Assembly: GCF_029223485.1 (NCBI RefSeq)
Contig: NZ_JARHTP010000016.1
Span: 186,001-250,000 of the forward strand
Origin: Streptomyces coacervatus
Lineage (GTDB): Bacteria; Actinomycetota; Actinomycetes; Streptomycetales; Streptomycetaceae
Reading direction: 5' to 3'
DNA length: 64,000 bases
Shown: piece by piece, positions 7,841-16,602 of the stretch
Layout: each line of letters opens with the position of its first letter
Numbering within the stretch: the first letter of the stretch is position 1
The notes under the pieces: model-generated
Database searches by the model: none
Seen by the model: only the letters and a program-made list of their open reading frames with translations
Told to the model about the DNA's origin: nothing
Program-made: the position numbers and the translations under genes

Positions 7841-8701
7841 ATGCAACACGGTCCCGCGGTGCGCCGTCGGAAACTGGGCGCCGAACTGCGTGCGTTGCGC
7901 ACGAGCGCGGGGCTCACGAGTGGTGAGGCGGCCCGGCTCGTGGGCTGGCACCAGTCGAAGGTGAGCCGGATCGAAACGGGCGCCAGCGGGGTGAAACCGG
8001 CCGATGTGCGGTTACTCCTGGACGTCTACGCCGTGGCAGACGCCCAACTCCGGGAGTTGCTGCTGGTGTTGGCGGGCTCCGACGAGGGAGGCGGCCGGCA
8101 CCACTGGTGGCACGCTTATCGCGGGGTGCTGCCGCCGACCTACCGCGATTTCATCAGTCTGGAGTCCCAGGCGAGCGCGATGAGCACGCTGGAGACGTCT
8201 GTCGTACCCGGCCTTCTGCAGACGCCCGCATACGCACGAGCGGTGACCCGGGCAGCAGTCGGCGGGCTGGACGACGAGCGGCTGGACGCCCTGGTGGAGG
8301 TGCGGCTGGCCAGGCAGGACGTGCTGCGTTCGGATCCGCCGCTGGAGCTGAGCGCGGTACTGGACGAGGCGGTGCTGCGCCGGGAGATCGGCGGCCCCGG
8401 CATCATGGCGCAGCAGCTCGACCGGCTGCTGGAGGCGGCGCGCCTGCCTCAAGTGCGGCTTCAGGTACTGCCGTTCGCTGCCGGGGCGCATGTCGGCGTC
8501 ACCGGGCCTTTCGTAATCTTCTCATTTTCGAGCACTTCTGATCTGGATGTGGTTGTTCTCGACCACTTGACGAGTAGCCTCTACCTCGAGCGGAAAGAAG
8601 ACCTCCGGGCCTATACCGAGGCCTTCAACACCCTTCAGATCCACGCCCTTTCGCCCGAGGACTCGTTGGATTACATCGCCGGGATAAGTGACGGCGCGTA
8701 A
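7841..8701 (+). CDS. XRE-family regulator with DUF5753 (WhiJ-like)
   Basis: This 286-residue protein has an N-terminal helix-turn-helix (about residues 8-62, LRALRTSAGLTSGEAARLVG with WHQSKVSRIETG) and a C-terminal DUF5753 domain (SVVPGLLQTPAYARAV through VVVLDHLTSSLYLE). It belongs to the large WhiJ-like group of Streptomyces, in which each regulator is paired with a small DUF397 protein. The DUF397 gene follows after 9 bp. A run of purines, AAGGAGTAAGGAGAAG, forms the ribosome-binding region. The GC content dips near codons 220-240 (TTCTCATTTTCGAGC), which is uncommon in this window. Confidence 0.92.
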   Translation: MQHGPAVRRRKLGAELRALRTSAGLTSGEAARLVGWHQSKVSRIETGASGVKPADVRLLLDVYAVADAQLRELLLVLAGSDEGGGRHHWWHAYRGVLPPTYRDFISLESQASAMSTLETSVVPGLLQTPAYARAVTRAAVGGLDDERLDALVEVRLARQDVLRSDPPLELSAVLDEAVLRREIGGPGIMAQQLDRLLEAARLPQVRLQVLPFAAGAHVGVTGPFVIFSFSSTSDLDVVVLDHLTSSLYLERKEDLRAYTEAFNTLQIHALSPEDSLDYIAGISDGA

Positions 8702-8710
8702 GGAGGCACC

Positions 8711-8938
8711 ATGTCTGCACTGCCTCGGAACGTACCTTCAAGTACCGATCTGCATGGCGTGCGGTGGCTGCGCAGCAGCTACAGCACGGGTGCGAACAAT
8801 TGCGTCGAGACAGCACTGCCGCGCTCCGGTCCGTGGACCGGGCTGCTCGCCGTGCGCGATTCCAAGGACCCGGCCGGGCCCGCCCTGCTCCTCTCCCCCG
8901 GGAGCTGGACGGACTTCACGGCCGCGTTCCAGTCCTGA
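8711..8938 (+). CDS. DUF397 protein, partner of the WhiJ-like regulator
   Basis: This 75-residue DUF397 protein shows the hallmark segments WLRSSYSTGANNCVET, VRDSKDP and LSPGSWTDFTA. In known cases these small proteins bind and antagonise the neighbouring WhiJ-like regulator. It is translated 9 bp after the XRE gene from a TAAGGAGG site that overlaps the upstream stop, so the two should be coupled. Confidence 0.92.
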   Translation: MSALPRNVPSSTDLHGVRWLRSSYSTGANNCVETALPRSGPWTGLLAVRDSKDPAGPALLLSPGSWTDFTAAFQS

Positions 8939-8972
8939 TCAGTCCGATCGGCCCTGATCAGTCCTGATCAGT
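8934..8972. repeat. Three copies of CCTGATCAGT at the end of the DUF397 gene
   Basis: CCTGATCAGT occurs at 8934-8943 (overlapping the DUF397 stop), 8953-8962 and 8963-8972. Each copy contains the palindrome TGATCA. The block lies between two converging genes and may simply be local slippage. No function can be assigned. Confidence 0.6.
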
Positions 8973-9008
8973 TCCGCATCGTGCGGCACACGGCCGTGTC
9001 ACGCCGAC

Positions 9009-10136
9009 TCATGGTCGCGTCTCGCCGATCACCCGTACAGCGCGTTCGATCTGTGCCTCGGAGAGGTCCGCGCGGGCGGTCAGCCGGAGCCTGGAGATGC
9101 CGTCGGGCACGGAAGGAGGACGGAAACAGCCCACGGCGAGGCCTGCCGTACGGCAGTCGGCCGCCCATTGCACGGCCCCCTCCGGGGACGGCGCACGCAC
9201 GGAGACGACTGCGGCGTCCGGGCGTACCGCCTCGTGACCCGCGGCGGTCAGGCGTGCGTGCAGCTCGGCGGCCACCGCACGCGCGCGTGCCGCACGCTCC
9301 GGCTCGCGGCGCAGCAGTCGTAGTGCCGCCAGGGCCGCGCCTGCCGCGGCGGGGGCGAGCCCCGTGTCGAAGATGAAGGTGCGGGCCGCGTTGACAAGGT
9401 GGTCGATGACCCGGGCGGGGCCGAGCACCGCGCCGCCCTGGCTGCCGAGCGACTTGGACAGTGTGGCCGTCACGACCACGTCTGCGGCGCCCGCGAGGCC
9501 CGCCGCGTACGGGGCACCGCGGCCGCCGTCGCCGAGGACGCCGAGGCCGTGGGCGTCGTCGACCAGCAGCCCCGCGCCGCGCTCCCGGCAGGCGGCGGCG
9601 TACTCGGCCAGCGGGGCGGCGTCGCCGTCGACGGAGAAGACCGTGTCGGAGACGACGAGCGCCGTTCCCTCGTGCGTCTGGAGCGCCTTGCGCACCGCCT
9701 CCGGGTCGGAGTGCGGCACGACCTGAGTGCCGCCCCGGGCCAGCCGGCAGCCGTCGATCAGCGAGGCGTGGTTGCCCGCGTCGGAGACGATCAGCGAGCC
9801 GTGCGGGGCCAGCGCGGTGACCGCAGCGAGGTTGGCCGCGTAGCCGGAGGAGAAGACGAGTGCCGCCTCGAAGCCGCAGAAGTCGGCCAGCTCGCGCTCC
9901 AGCTCGGTGTGGAGTTCCGTCGTACCGGTGACGAGCCGGGAACCGGTCGAGCCGCCGCCCCAGGTCCGGGCGGCCACCGCCGCGCCCTCGGCAACGGCGG
10001 GATGGTGGGCCAGGCCCAGGTAGTCGTTGCTCGCGAGATCCAGGAGCGGGGAGTCGGCCGGGCGCGGGCGCAGGGTCCGTACCAGTCCGGCGCGGCGGCG
10101 CTGCTCCGCCTGTTCGTCGATCCAGCCGAACGCCAT
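9009..10136 (-). CDS. bioF: 8-amino-7-oxononanoate synthase
   Basis: BioF is a PLP enzyme that condenses pimeloyl-ACP/CoA with L-alanine in biotin synthesis. At 375 residues it is normal size. The PLP lysine lies in [13 protein letters not shown], the aspartate region in [13 protein letters not shown], and the N-terminal [13 protein letters not shown] block is conserved. A strong CCGGAGGAGCC ribosome-binding site precedes the ATG. It diverges from bioB across about 147 bp. The bioBAD genes lie on the other strand, so the pathway from pimelate is split into two transcripts with a shared control region. Confidence 0.95.
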   Translation of the reverse strand: MAFGWIDEQAEQRRRAGLVRTLRPRPADSPLLDLASNDYLGLAHHPAVAEGAAVAARTWGGGSTGSRLVTGTTELHTELERELADFCGFEAALVFSSGYAANLAAVTALAPHGSLIVSDAGNHASLIDGCRLARGGTQVVPHSDPEAVRKALQTHEGTALVVSDTVFSVDGDAAPLAEYAAACRERGAGLLVDDAHGLGVLGDGGRGAPYAAGLAGAADVVVTATLSKSLGSQGGAVLGPARVIDHLVNAARTFIFDTGLAPAAAGAALAALRLLRREPERAARARAVAAELHARLTAAGHEAVRPDAAVVSVRAPSPEGAVQWAADCRTAGLAVGCFRPPSVPDGISRLRLTARADLSEAQIERAVRVIGETRP

Positions 10137-10197
10137 GGCTCCTCCGGGGCTTTTGTAGGCAGTGGACAGACACTAGCCGGACGGGCCGCACCCCATG

Positions 10198-10213
10198 GTG
10201 TGGCAATACACAC
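10198..10213. promoter_or_regulatory. Short inverted repeat in the bioF/bioB divergent region
   Basis: GTGTG (10198-10202) and CACAC (10209-10213) flank GCAATA. It is the most symmetrical element between the two biotin transcripts and could be an operator for a biotin-responsive regulator. The arms are short, and I cannot match the element to a known BioQ or BirA site, so it is tentative. Confidence 0.3.
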
Positions 10214-10283
10214 ACGACGAAGTGCTCCTGTTGTTCATTCTCTCCTTGGCCGGGAGCGCTTCCGTAGGACAGGATCGGCTCTC

Positions 10284-11477
10284 ATGGACCTGCTGAACAC
10301 GCTGGTGGACAAGGGGCTTCGGCGCGAGCTGCCGACCCGTGAAGAAGCTCTGGCCGTCCTCGCCACTTCCGACGACGACGTGCTCGATGTGGTGGCCGCG
10401 GCCGGAAAGGTGCGCCGGCACTGGTTCGGCCGACGGGTGAAACTCAACTACCTCGTCAACTTGAAGTCCGGACTGTGTCCCGAGGACTGCTCCTACTGCT
10501 CCCAGCGGCTCGGCTCCAAGGCCGAGATCCTGAAGTACACCTGGATCAAGCCGGACGAGGCCTCGCAGGCCGCGGCGGCCGGTCTGGCCGGTGGCGCCAA
10601 GCGGGTGTGCCTGGTGGCTTCCGGGCGCGGGCCGACCGACCGTGACGTGGACCGGGTCGCCGGCACCATCAAGGCGATCAAGGAGCAGAACGAGGGCGTC
10701 GAGGTGTGCGCCTGTCTCGGGCTGCTCTCCGACGGCCAGGCGGAGCGGCTGCGCGAGGCCGGCGCGGACGCCTACAACCACAACCTGAACACGTCCGAGG
10801 CGACGTACGGGGACATCACGACCACGCACACGTACGCCGACCGGGTGGACACGGTGAACAAGGCGCACGCGGCCGGTCTGTCCGCCTGCTCCGGTCTGAT
10901 CGCCGGCATGGGCGAGAGCGACGAGGACCTGGTGGACGTGGTCTTCTCGCTGCGCGAGCTGGACCCGGACTCGGTGCCGGTGAACTTCCTGATCCCGATG
11001 GAGGGCACCCCGCTCGCCAAGGAGTGGCACCTCACCCCGCAGCGCTGCCTGCGGATCCTCGCGATGGTGCGGTTCGTGTGCCCGGACGTCGAGGTGCGCA
11101 TCGCCGGCGGCCGCGAGGTCCATCTGCGCACGATGCAGCCCCTCGCCCTGAACCTGGCCAACTCGATCTTCCTCGGCGACTACCTCACCAGCGAGGGGCA
11201 GGCCGGCCGGGCCGACCTGGAGATGATCGCGGACGCGGGATTCGAGGTGGAGGGCGCCGGCGAGGTGACGCTGCCGGAGCACCGGGCCTCGGCGGCCGGG
11301 GGCTGCGGTGCGCACGCCGGGGCCGGCTGCGGGTCCCACGAGGACGCCGGCTGCGGCTCCCACGAGAACGGCAGTGTCTGCGGTACGGCGGCCCCGGCAC
11401 CTGCCGCCGAACCCCGGACCGACCTGGTCGCCCTGCGCCACCGCGGGGTCGGAACGGACCTCGCACCCAATGCCTGA
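10284..11477 (+). CDS. bioB: Biotin synthase with a Cys/His-rich C-terminal tail
   Basis: BioB is the radical-SAM enzyme that inserts sulfur into dethiobiotin. The 4Fe-4S motif is CPEDCSYC near residues 65-72, and the second-cluster region ([21 protein letters not shown]) is conserved. The ATG at 10284 begins [12 protein letters not shown]; longer upstream starts lie in the divergent promoter. The protein is about 397 residues, 50-60 longer than typical BioB. The extra part carries three CG-x-H units (CGAH, CGSH, CGSH) and a final VCG at about residues 339-367. Its stop overlaps the bioA start by 8 bp. Confidence 0.96.
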   Translation: MDLLNTLVDKGLRRELPTREEALAVLATSDDDVLDVVAAAGKVRRHWFGRRVKLNYLVNLKSGLCPEDCSYCSQRLGSKAEILKYTWIKPDEASQAAAAGLAGGAKRVCLVASGRGPTDRDVDRVAGTIKAIKEQNEGVEVCACLGLLSDGQAERLREAGADAYNHNLNTSEATYGDITTTHTYADRVDTVNKAHAAGLSACSGLIAGMGESDEDLVDVVFSLRELDPDSVPVNFLIPMEGTPLAKEWHLTPQRCLRILAMVRFVCPDVEVRIAGGREVHLRTMQPLALNLANSIFLGDYLTSEGQAGRADLEMIADAGFEVEGAGEVTLPEHRASAAGGCGAHAGAGCGSHEDAGCGSHENGSVCGTAAPAPAAEPRTDLVALRHRGVGTDLAPNA

Positions 11478-12750
11478 CCTGCCCGTCTCCGAGCTGCTGG
11501 AGCTCGACCGGCGGCATGTGTGGCATCCGTACGGCCCGATGCCCGGCCGCGTCGAACCGCTCGTCGTCGAGTCGGCGAGCGGGGTGCGGCTGCAGCTGGC
11601 TGAGGGCTCGGGCGAACTGGTCGACGGCATGTCGTCCTGGTGGTCGGCCATCCACGGCTACAACCACCCGGTGCTCAACGAGGCCGCCCGCGAGCAGCTC
11701 GGCCGGATGAGCCATGTGATGTTCGGCGGGCTCACCCACGAGCCCGCCGTCCGGCTCGCAAAGCTCCTTGTCGACATGTCACCCGACGGCCTTGAGCATG
11801 TCTTCCTCGCCGACTCCGGTTCGGTGTCGGTCGAGGTCGCGGTCAAGATGTGCCTGCAGTACTGGCGTTCGCTCGGCCGGAGCGGCAAGCAGCGGCTTCT
11901 GACCTGGCGCGGCGGCTACCACGGCGACACCTGGCAGCCCATGTCGGTGTGCGACCCCGAGGGCGGGATGCACGAACTGTGGAGCGGGGTACTTCCGCGC
12001 CAGGTGTTCGTGGACGCGCCCCCGGCCGAGTACGAGGAGTCGTACGCCGAGCAGCTGCGCTCGGCGATCGAGCGGCACGCCGACGAACTGGCCGCGGTGA
12101 TCGTCGAGCCGGTGGTGCAGGGTGCGGGCGGGATGCGGTTCCACTCGCCCGCCTATCTACGGGTGCTGCGCGAGGCGTGCGACGCGCATGACGTGCTGCT
12201 GGTGTTCGACGAGATCGCGACCGGGTTCGGGCGTACGGGCGCCCTGTTCGCGGCGGAGCACGCGGCCGTGACTCCGGACGTAATGTGCGTGGGCAAGGCC
12301 CTGACCGGCGGCTATATGACGATGGCGGCGACGCTGTGCACGTCGAGGGTGGCCGACGGCATCTCGCAGGGCGAGGTCCCGGTCCTCGCCCACGGCCCGA
12401 CCTTCATGGGCAACCCCCTTGCAGCGTCTGTCGCCTGCGCCTCGATCGAGCTGCTGCTCGGCCAGGACTGGCTCGGCGAGGTCAAGCGGATCGAGGCGGG
12501 TCTGCGGGACGGCCTTGCACCGGCACTTGAGATCCCGGGTGTGAAGGACGTACGCGTCCTGGGCGCCATCGGGGTCGTCCAGCTGGACCACGCCGTGGAC
12601 ATGAAGGCCGCGACGGACGCGGCGGTGCGCGAGGGCGTGTGGCTGCGGCCGTTCCGCGACCTGATCTACACGATGCCGCCTTACGTCACCGGGGACGCCG
12701 ACGTGGCACGGATCGCGCGCGCGGTGTGCGCGGCGGCGCGGGAGGGATGA
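11470..12750 (+). CDS. bioA: Adenosylmethionine-8-amino-7-oxononanoate aminotransferase
   Basis: BioA is a class III PLP aminotransferase that converts KAPA to DAPA with S-adenosylmethionine as amino donor. The 426-residue protein begins [20 protein letters not shown] and shows HVWHPYGPM, the PLP-binding block [13 protein letters not shown] and the catalytic lysine in VGKALTGGY. The ATG lies inside the end of bioB (8-bp overlap), and its own TGA overlaps bioD (ATGA). Tight coupling of bioB-bioA-bioD is therefore likely. Confidence 0.96.
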   Translation: MPDLPVSELLELDRRHVWHPYGPMPGRVEPLVVESASGVRLQLAEGSGELVDGMSSWWSAIHGYNHPVLNEAAREQLGRMSHVMFGGLTHEPAVRLAKLLVDMSPDGLEHVFLADSGSVSVEVAVKMCLQYWRSLGRSGKQRLLTWRGGYHGDTWQPMSVCDPEGGMHELWSGVLPRQVFVDAPPAEYEESYAEQLRSAIERHADELAAVIVEPVVQGAGGMRFHSPAYLRVLREACDAHDVLLVFDEIATGFGRTGALFAAEHAAVTPDVMCVGKALTGGYMTMAATLCTSRVADGISQGEVPVLAHGPTFMGNPLAASVACASIELLLGQDWLGEVKRIEAGLRDGLAPALEIPGVKDVRVLGAIGVVQLDHAVDMKAATDAAVREGVWLRPFRDLIYTMPPYVTGDADVARIARAVCAAAREG

Positions 12751-13472
12751 GCAGCATGTCGATCCTGGTGATCACGGGCACCGGCACGGAGGTCGGCAAG
12801 ACGGTCACGACCGCCGCGGTCGCCGCCTGCGCCCTCGCGGCCGGCCGGTCGGTGGCCGTGTTGAAGGCCGCGCAGACGGGCGTACGGCCGGACGAGCCGG
12901 GGGACGCCGCCGAAGTCGCCCGGCTCGCAGGTGCCGTGACGGCGACCGAACTCGCCCGCTATCCCGAGCCGTTGGCGCCGGGGACGGCGGCCCGGCGGGC
13001 CGGGATGGCCCCGGTGCGACCGCAGGACGTCGCCGAGGCCGCCGCCAAGCTGGCAACCGAACACGACCTGGTGCTGGTGGAGGGAGCGGGCGGGCTGCTC
13101 GTCCGGTTCGACCCGGCGGGCGGGACGCTGGCGGACGCGGCGGAGCTGCTGAAGGCGCCCGTGCTGGTGGTTGCGTCGGCGGGGCTGGGCACGCTCAACA
13201 CGACGGAGCTGACGGCACGCGAACTCCGTTCCCGGCGGCTCGACCTGGCGGGGATCGTGATCGGCGGCTGGCCCGACTCCCCCGATCTCGCGATGCGTTG
13301 CAACGTCACGGACCTGCCGGACGTCGCCGGAACCCCGCTGCTGGGCGCGCTGCCCATGGGCGCCGGATCGCTCGCTCCCGCCGACTTCCGTGCCACGGCG
13401 CCGAGTTGGCTGGCACCGCGGCTGGACGGGACGTGGGACGCGGAGGCGTTCCGGGTGCACGAGGCGCCGTAG
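12747..13472 (+). CDS. bioD: Dethiobiotin synthetase
   Basis: BioD is the ATP-dependent carboxylase that closes the ureido ring to make dethiobiotin. The P-loop is GTGTEVGKT near residues 9-18, followed by LKAAQTGV and [11 protein letters not shown]. The ATG at 12747 overlaps the bioA stop as ATGA and follows GGGAGGG. A second ATG three codons in (12756) would give the more common [12 protein letters not shown]. About 241 residues, normal length. Confidence 0.95.
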   Translation: MSSMSILVITGTGTEVGKTVTTAAVAACALAAGRSVAVLKAAQTGVRPDEPGDAAEVARLAGAVTATELARYPEPLAPGTAARRAGMAPVRPQDVAEAAAKLATEHDLVLVEGAGGLLVRFDPAGGTLADAAELLKAPVLVVASAGLGTLNTTELTARELRSRRLDLAGIVIGGWPDSPDLAMRCNVTDLPDVAGTPLLGALPMGAGSLAPADFRATAPSWLAPRLDGTWDAEAFRVHEAP

Positions 13473-13590
13473 AGGTCATCTCGTTCGGCGGGCCGGCAAG
13501 GTTGCCCAAACCTGCCGCACAAGCTGGGCCCATGCCGGTTGCGTACCCCGCGGATTGTCGCGCCGGTCTCCAGGAGAGTGCTGCACGGCC

Positions 13591-15051
13591 TCAGCCGAAC
13601 CAGCGGGCGAAGGCCGTGTCGAGCGGGGTGCCGTCGGTGTCGGTCCAGGCGAGGTAGCCGTCGGGTCGGATCAGGAGGGCTCCGGCGCCGTCGAGGTCCT
13701 CGTCGGTCTTCGCCATGACGTGCTCGACCCGGTCGGACCGCTCTCCGACCGACCGTCGCCTGCCGTCGAGGGAGAGCAGCAGGCCCCGGCCGGAGCGCAT
13801 CAGTCGGCTCGCCGGGGTCGGACCGTCGTCGGTGGTCAGGTCCACGTCGATGAGTCGGGGGCCGACGCCGGGGTACTGGAGGTCCAGACCGGACATCATG
13901 CCCGAGATGTACTGGTTGGTGTCGGGCAGGCGCAGCAGCTCGATCACGAGCTCGCGGACCGCGTCGATCTCGTTGTCCCCGCCGAGATTCATGATCACGC
14001 GTTGGGCGCGGGTGTGGCGCAGCACGCGTGCGGCGACCGGGTGCCGCTCCTCGTGGTAGCTGTCGAGCAGTCCGGCGGGCGCCCAGCCATGGATCGTGCC
14101 GGCGAGCTTCCAGCCCAGGTTGACCGCGTCCTGAACCCCCAGGTTGATGCCCTGGCCGCCGATCGGCATATGGATGTGCGCCGCGTCCCCGGCGAAGAAC
14201 ACCCGGCCCTCGCGGTAGCGCTCGACCTGGCGCACGGCGTCGCCGAAACGGGAGGCGGCATGCAGTTCGCCCAGTTCCGTCTCCTGGCCGTACGCGGCGT
14301 GCAGCGCCTCGCGGACCTCCTCGGCGGACACCGGCTCCTCGCCGTCGGGGCCATCCCCGGAGAGCCTGCCGAACAACAGCCGGTACAGGTCCGGCCCGAG
14401 GGGGTGCAGGACGGTGAAGAAGCCGCCGGCCGACCGGGGGTACTGGCTGAAGTGCCCGTGCTCCGTGGGGACCGCCTCGGAGCGGGAGGCGAGGGTGAGG
14501 TCCGCCGCGACGGCGGACATTCGGCGCGCCTGCCCGGGGAAGGAGACGCGCAGCAGCCGGCGGACCGTGCTGTGCCCGCCGTCGCACGCGACGAGGTAGC
14601 GGGCCCTGATCTCACCGCCGGCGCCGTCCGCGTGCCACTCGGCGGTGACCCCCCGCTCGTCCTGCGCGACCGCCGTCACTTCGCGGCCGCGATGCACGGG
14701 CACGCCCCGCTCGCCGAGGAGCCGTTCGAGGTGGGTCTCCAGCCGGACCTGCGGAACCCTGACCGGATGGGGGTGCCGGGTACGCCAGGGCCGGCAGTCC
14801 AGCTCGATGGGCAGGGCGGCGAAGTGCCCGCCGGTGGTGTTCTCGGACGGTTCCTGTGCGAGCAGCGGTTCCAGCAGCCCGCGCAGGTCGAGCACTTCGG
14901 CGGTGCGCGGCTGGAATCCGCCCGCCCGGGACTGGGTGCCGCGGGTGCGCTGTTTCTCCACGACGACGACCGGTATCCCGGCCAGCGTCAGCTCGTACGC
15001 CAGCATCAGCCCGGTCGGGCCTGCCCCCACCACGATGACCTCGGTCCCCAC
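13591..15051 (-). CDS. FAD-dependent aromatic monooxygenase
   Basis: This 486-residue class A flavoprotein monooxygenase belongs to the p-hydroxybenzoate hydroxylase group, which also includes polyketide hydroxylases and rifampicin monooxygenase. The FAD dinucleotide fold is VVGAGPTGLMLA, the DG motif VACDGGHSTVRRL, and the GD motif FFAGDAAHIHMPIGGQG. The GTG at 15051 was chosen because AGGAGG lies 7 nt upstream and it places the GxGxxG motif near the N-terminus. It diverges from a TetR gene whose palindromes overlap both promoters, so it is probably induced by a small aromatic or antibiotic. The substrate cannot be told from sequence. Confidence 0.9.
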   Translation of the reverse strand: MGTEVIVVGAGPTGLMLAYELTLAGIPVVVVEKQRTRGTQSRAGGFQPRTAEVLDLRGLLEPLLAQEPSENTTGGHFAALPIELDCRPWRTRHPHPVRVPQVRLETHLERLLGERGVPVHRGREVTAVAQDERGVTAEWHADGAGGEIRARYLVACDGGHSTVRRLLRVSFPGQARRMSAVAADLTLASRSEAVPTEHGHFSQYPRSAGGFFTVLHPLGPDLYRLLFGRLSGDGPDGEEPVSAEEVREALHAAYGQETELGELHAASRFGDAVRQVERYREGRVFFAGDAAHIHMPIGGQGINLGVQDAVNLGWKLAGTIHGWAPAGLLDSYHEERHPVAARVLRHTRAQRVIMNLGGDNEIDAVRELVIELLRLPDTNQYISGMMSGLDLQYPGVGPRLIDVDLTTDDGPTPASRLMRSGRGLLLSLDGRRRSVGERSDRVEHVMAKTDEDLDGAGALLIRPDGYLAWTDTDGTPLDTAFARWFG

Positions 15052-15073
15052 GACAACCTCCTGAAGGGAAGAA

Positions 15074-15120
15074 ACTGAGTGCAATTCTGCACTCAGTATA
15101 CCCAGGGTAGACTGAGTGCA
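15074..15120. promoter_or_regulatory. TetR operator: perfect palindrome plus a third half-site
   Basis: ACTGAGTGCA (15074-15083) and TGCACTCAGT (15088-15097) form a perfect 10-bp inverted repeat with the 4-bp spacer ATTC. A third exact ACTGAGTGCA (15111-15120) runs into the ATG of the tetR gene. GTATAC lies between. This is a classic TetR operator layout that would repress both the monooxygenase and the regulator itself. Confidence 0.85.
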
Positions 15121-15776
15121 TGAATGAGCGGATGGGCCTGCGGGAACGCAAGAAGGAACGCACCCGGGAGACGATCTCGGCGACGGCGGTCCGCCTCTTC
15201 CTCGACAAGGGCTTCGACCAGGTCTCGATCACCGAGGTCGCGGAGGCGGCGGAGGTCTCCCGGCGGACCCTCTTCGCGTACTTCCCGACAAAAGAAGACC
15301 TGGTGCTGCACCGGTTCGCCGACCACGAGAGCGAGGCGGCGCGGATCGTGCGCGCCCGGCCGGCCGGACAGCCGCCGCTGGAGGCGCTGCGGGCTGCCCT
15401 GCTCGACGCCCTGGCGCACCGCGATCCGAACACCGGACTGTGCGACGACCCCGAGGTCATGGCATTCCTCCGCATGGTCTTCGACACCGAGAGCCTGGCG
15501 GCGCGGCTGAGCCGGTACACGGCGCGCGGAACCGATGCGCTGGCCGAGGCGCTGCGGGAAGCGGGCGCCGATCCGCTCGACGCGCGTCTGGTGGCCGCCC
15601 AGGTGATCGTGGTGCAGCGGGAACTGGCGGTCATGAACCATGAGTGCCTGGCGGCCGGCACGTCCGCCGACGACCGCCACCCGGAGGCCGTCCGCGCGGC
15701 CGAGCGGGCGTTCGACCTGCTGCGCGACGGGCTGGGGCGGCATGGCCAGGCCTGCGGCACTCAAGCCGCGATCTGA
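15120..15776 (+). CDS. TetR-family repressor of the adjacent monooxygenase
   Basis: This 218-residue regulator has an N-terminal TetR HTH (about residues 10-60, RETISATAVRLFLDKGFDQV with SITEVAEAAEVSRRTLFAYFPTK split across the helices) and a variable ligand-binding C-terminus. It diverges from the FAD monooxygenase with 68 bp between the starts, a region filled by matching palindromic half-sites. The start overlaps one half-site. A start at the fifth residue (MGLRERKK) is also possible. Autoregulation and control of the monooxygenase are inferred from this layout. Confidence 0.92.
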   Translation: MNERMGLRERKKERTRETISATAVRLFLDKGFDQVSITEVAEAAEVSRRTLFAYFPTKEDLVLHRFADHESEAARIVRARPAGQPPLEALRAALLDALAHRDPNTGLCDDPEVMAFLRMVFDTESLAARLSRYTARGTDALAEALREAGADPLDARLVAAQVIVVQRELAVMNHECLAAGTSADDRHPEAVRAAERAFDLLRDGLGRHGQACGTQAAI

Positions 15777-15912
15777 CCGATACGGGTCATCGGCAGCCGC
15801 CCTTCCAGCAGTTGGGGCGATTGCCGGGGCCCCGAACTCAGCGGCGGCGCACCTCAGCAGTGAGCGTGGTCGTCATCGCACCCCGCAGGTCAACATAACG
15901 CCCGGTGAGGGC

Positions 15913-16443
15913 TCACCCCTCGGGCAGCGCCCGCATCGCGGCCACGGCGAGGCGGCTGGCCGCCTTGCAGTTCTTCGCGTCGTCGAAACTGTCCGCCGGG
16001 CCCAGGAACCAGACCCGCAGGGCGGGGTCGGCCTTCCCGGACTCACCGGCCGGATCGGTCGCTCCTGTCGTGTCGATGGAGATCTCGCAGCCCGTGGACT
16101 GTATGAGGCGGCGGGCACGAAGCCCACCGATCGTCGTCTGCTGCCCGACCTCCATCACGTAGAAGCTGTTCATCTGGAGCTTGCCGTCGGCGGCTCCGTC
16201 GACCGGCGCCGTCCACCCGCAGTCGTCGCTCGCGCCCGCCGTCGGATCTCTCTCCAGCTTCTTCACGCCCAGGAGCTTGGCCATGGTGTCCGTGGACAGG
16301 AGCGTGCACAGGTTCGTTCCGTCCAACTGTCTTGCGCCTATGGGGCCGGAGTCGTCGTCGGATGAGCCGGAGTCGCTGCACGACACGGCTGCCGCGAGGC
16401 ACAGCAGCGTCGGCAGGACGAGAACGATCGGACGAAGGCGCAC
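15913..16443 (-). CDS. DUF3558-type lipoprotein
   Basis: This 176-residue exported lipoprotein begins at a GTG. The signal sequence has a hydrophobic core VLVLPTLLCLAAAV and lipobox-like AVSC at about residue 22, followed by a Ser/Asp-rich linker. The rest fits the DUF3558 pattern, with a Cys in LCTLLSTDTMAKLLG, CGWTAP, and paired later Cys residues (TGCEI, NCKAA). The function of DUF3558 proteins is unknown; they are common surface lipoproteins in actinomycetes. It stands alone between the TetR gene and an oxidoreductase. Confidence 0.82.
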   Translation of the reverse strand: MRLRPIVLVLPTLLCLAAAVSCSDSGSSDDDSGPIGARQLDGTNLCTLLSTDTMAKLLGVKKLERDPTAGASDDCGWTAPVDGAADGKLQMNSFYVMEVGQQTTIGGLRARRLIQSTGCEISIDTTGATDPAGESGKADPALRVWFLGPADSFDDAKNCKAASRLAVAAMRALPEG

Positions 16444-16602
16444 GGCAACTCCCCTGAACAGACCTGTTTTCTCAGGTCGGTTGATCTCTCAATCGCAGCC
16501 TGCCGATCATAGGAGCGAGATGACGGGAAAGTCTCGAATCTTCGACTGCCCGACAGGGCAGGCCGGTTCAGCCGTCCGTCGCACCGCTGCCGCCGCGCGT
16601 GC

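Noticed and set aside
9399-10283. Long N-terminal extension of BioB
   Set aside because: It is antisense to bioF and crosses the divergent promoter; the ATG at 10284 gives the normal N-terminus.
13390-15078. 562-codon + strand frame opposite the FAD monooxygenase
   Set aside because: The minus strand encodes a full flavoprotein with all motifs; the + frame has none and is a shadow.
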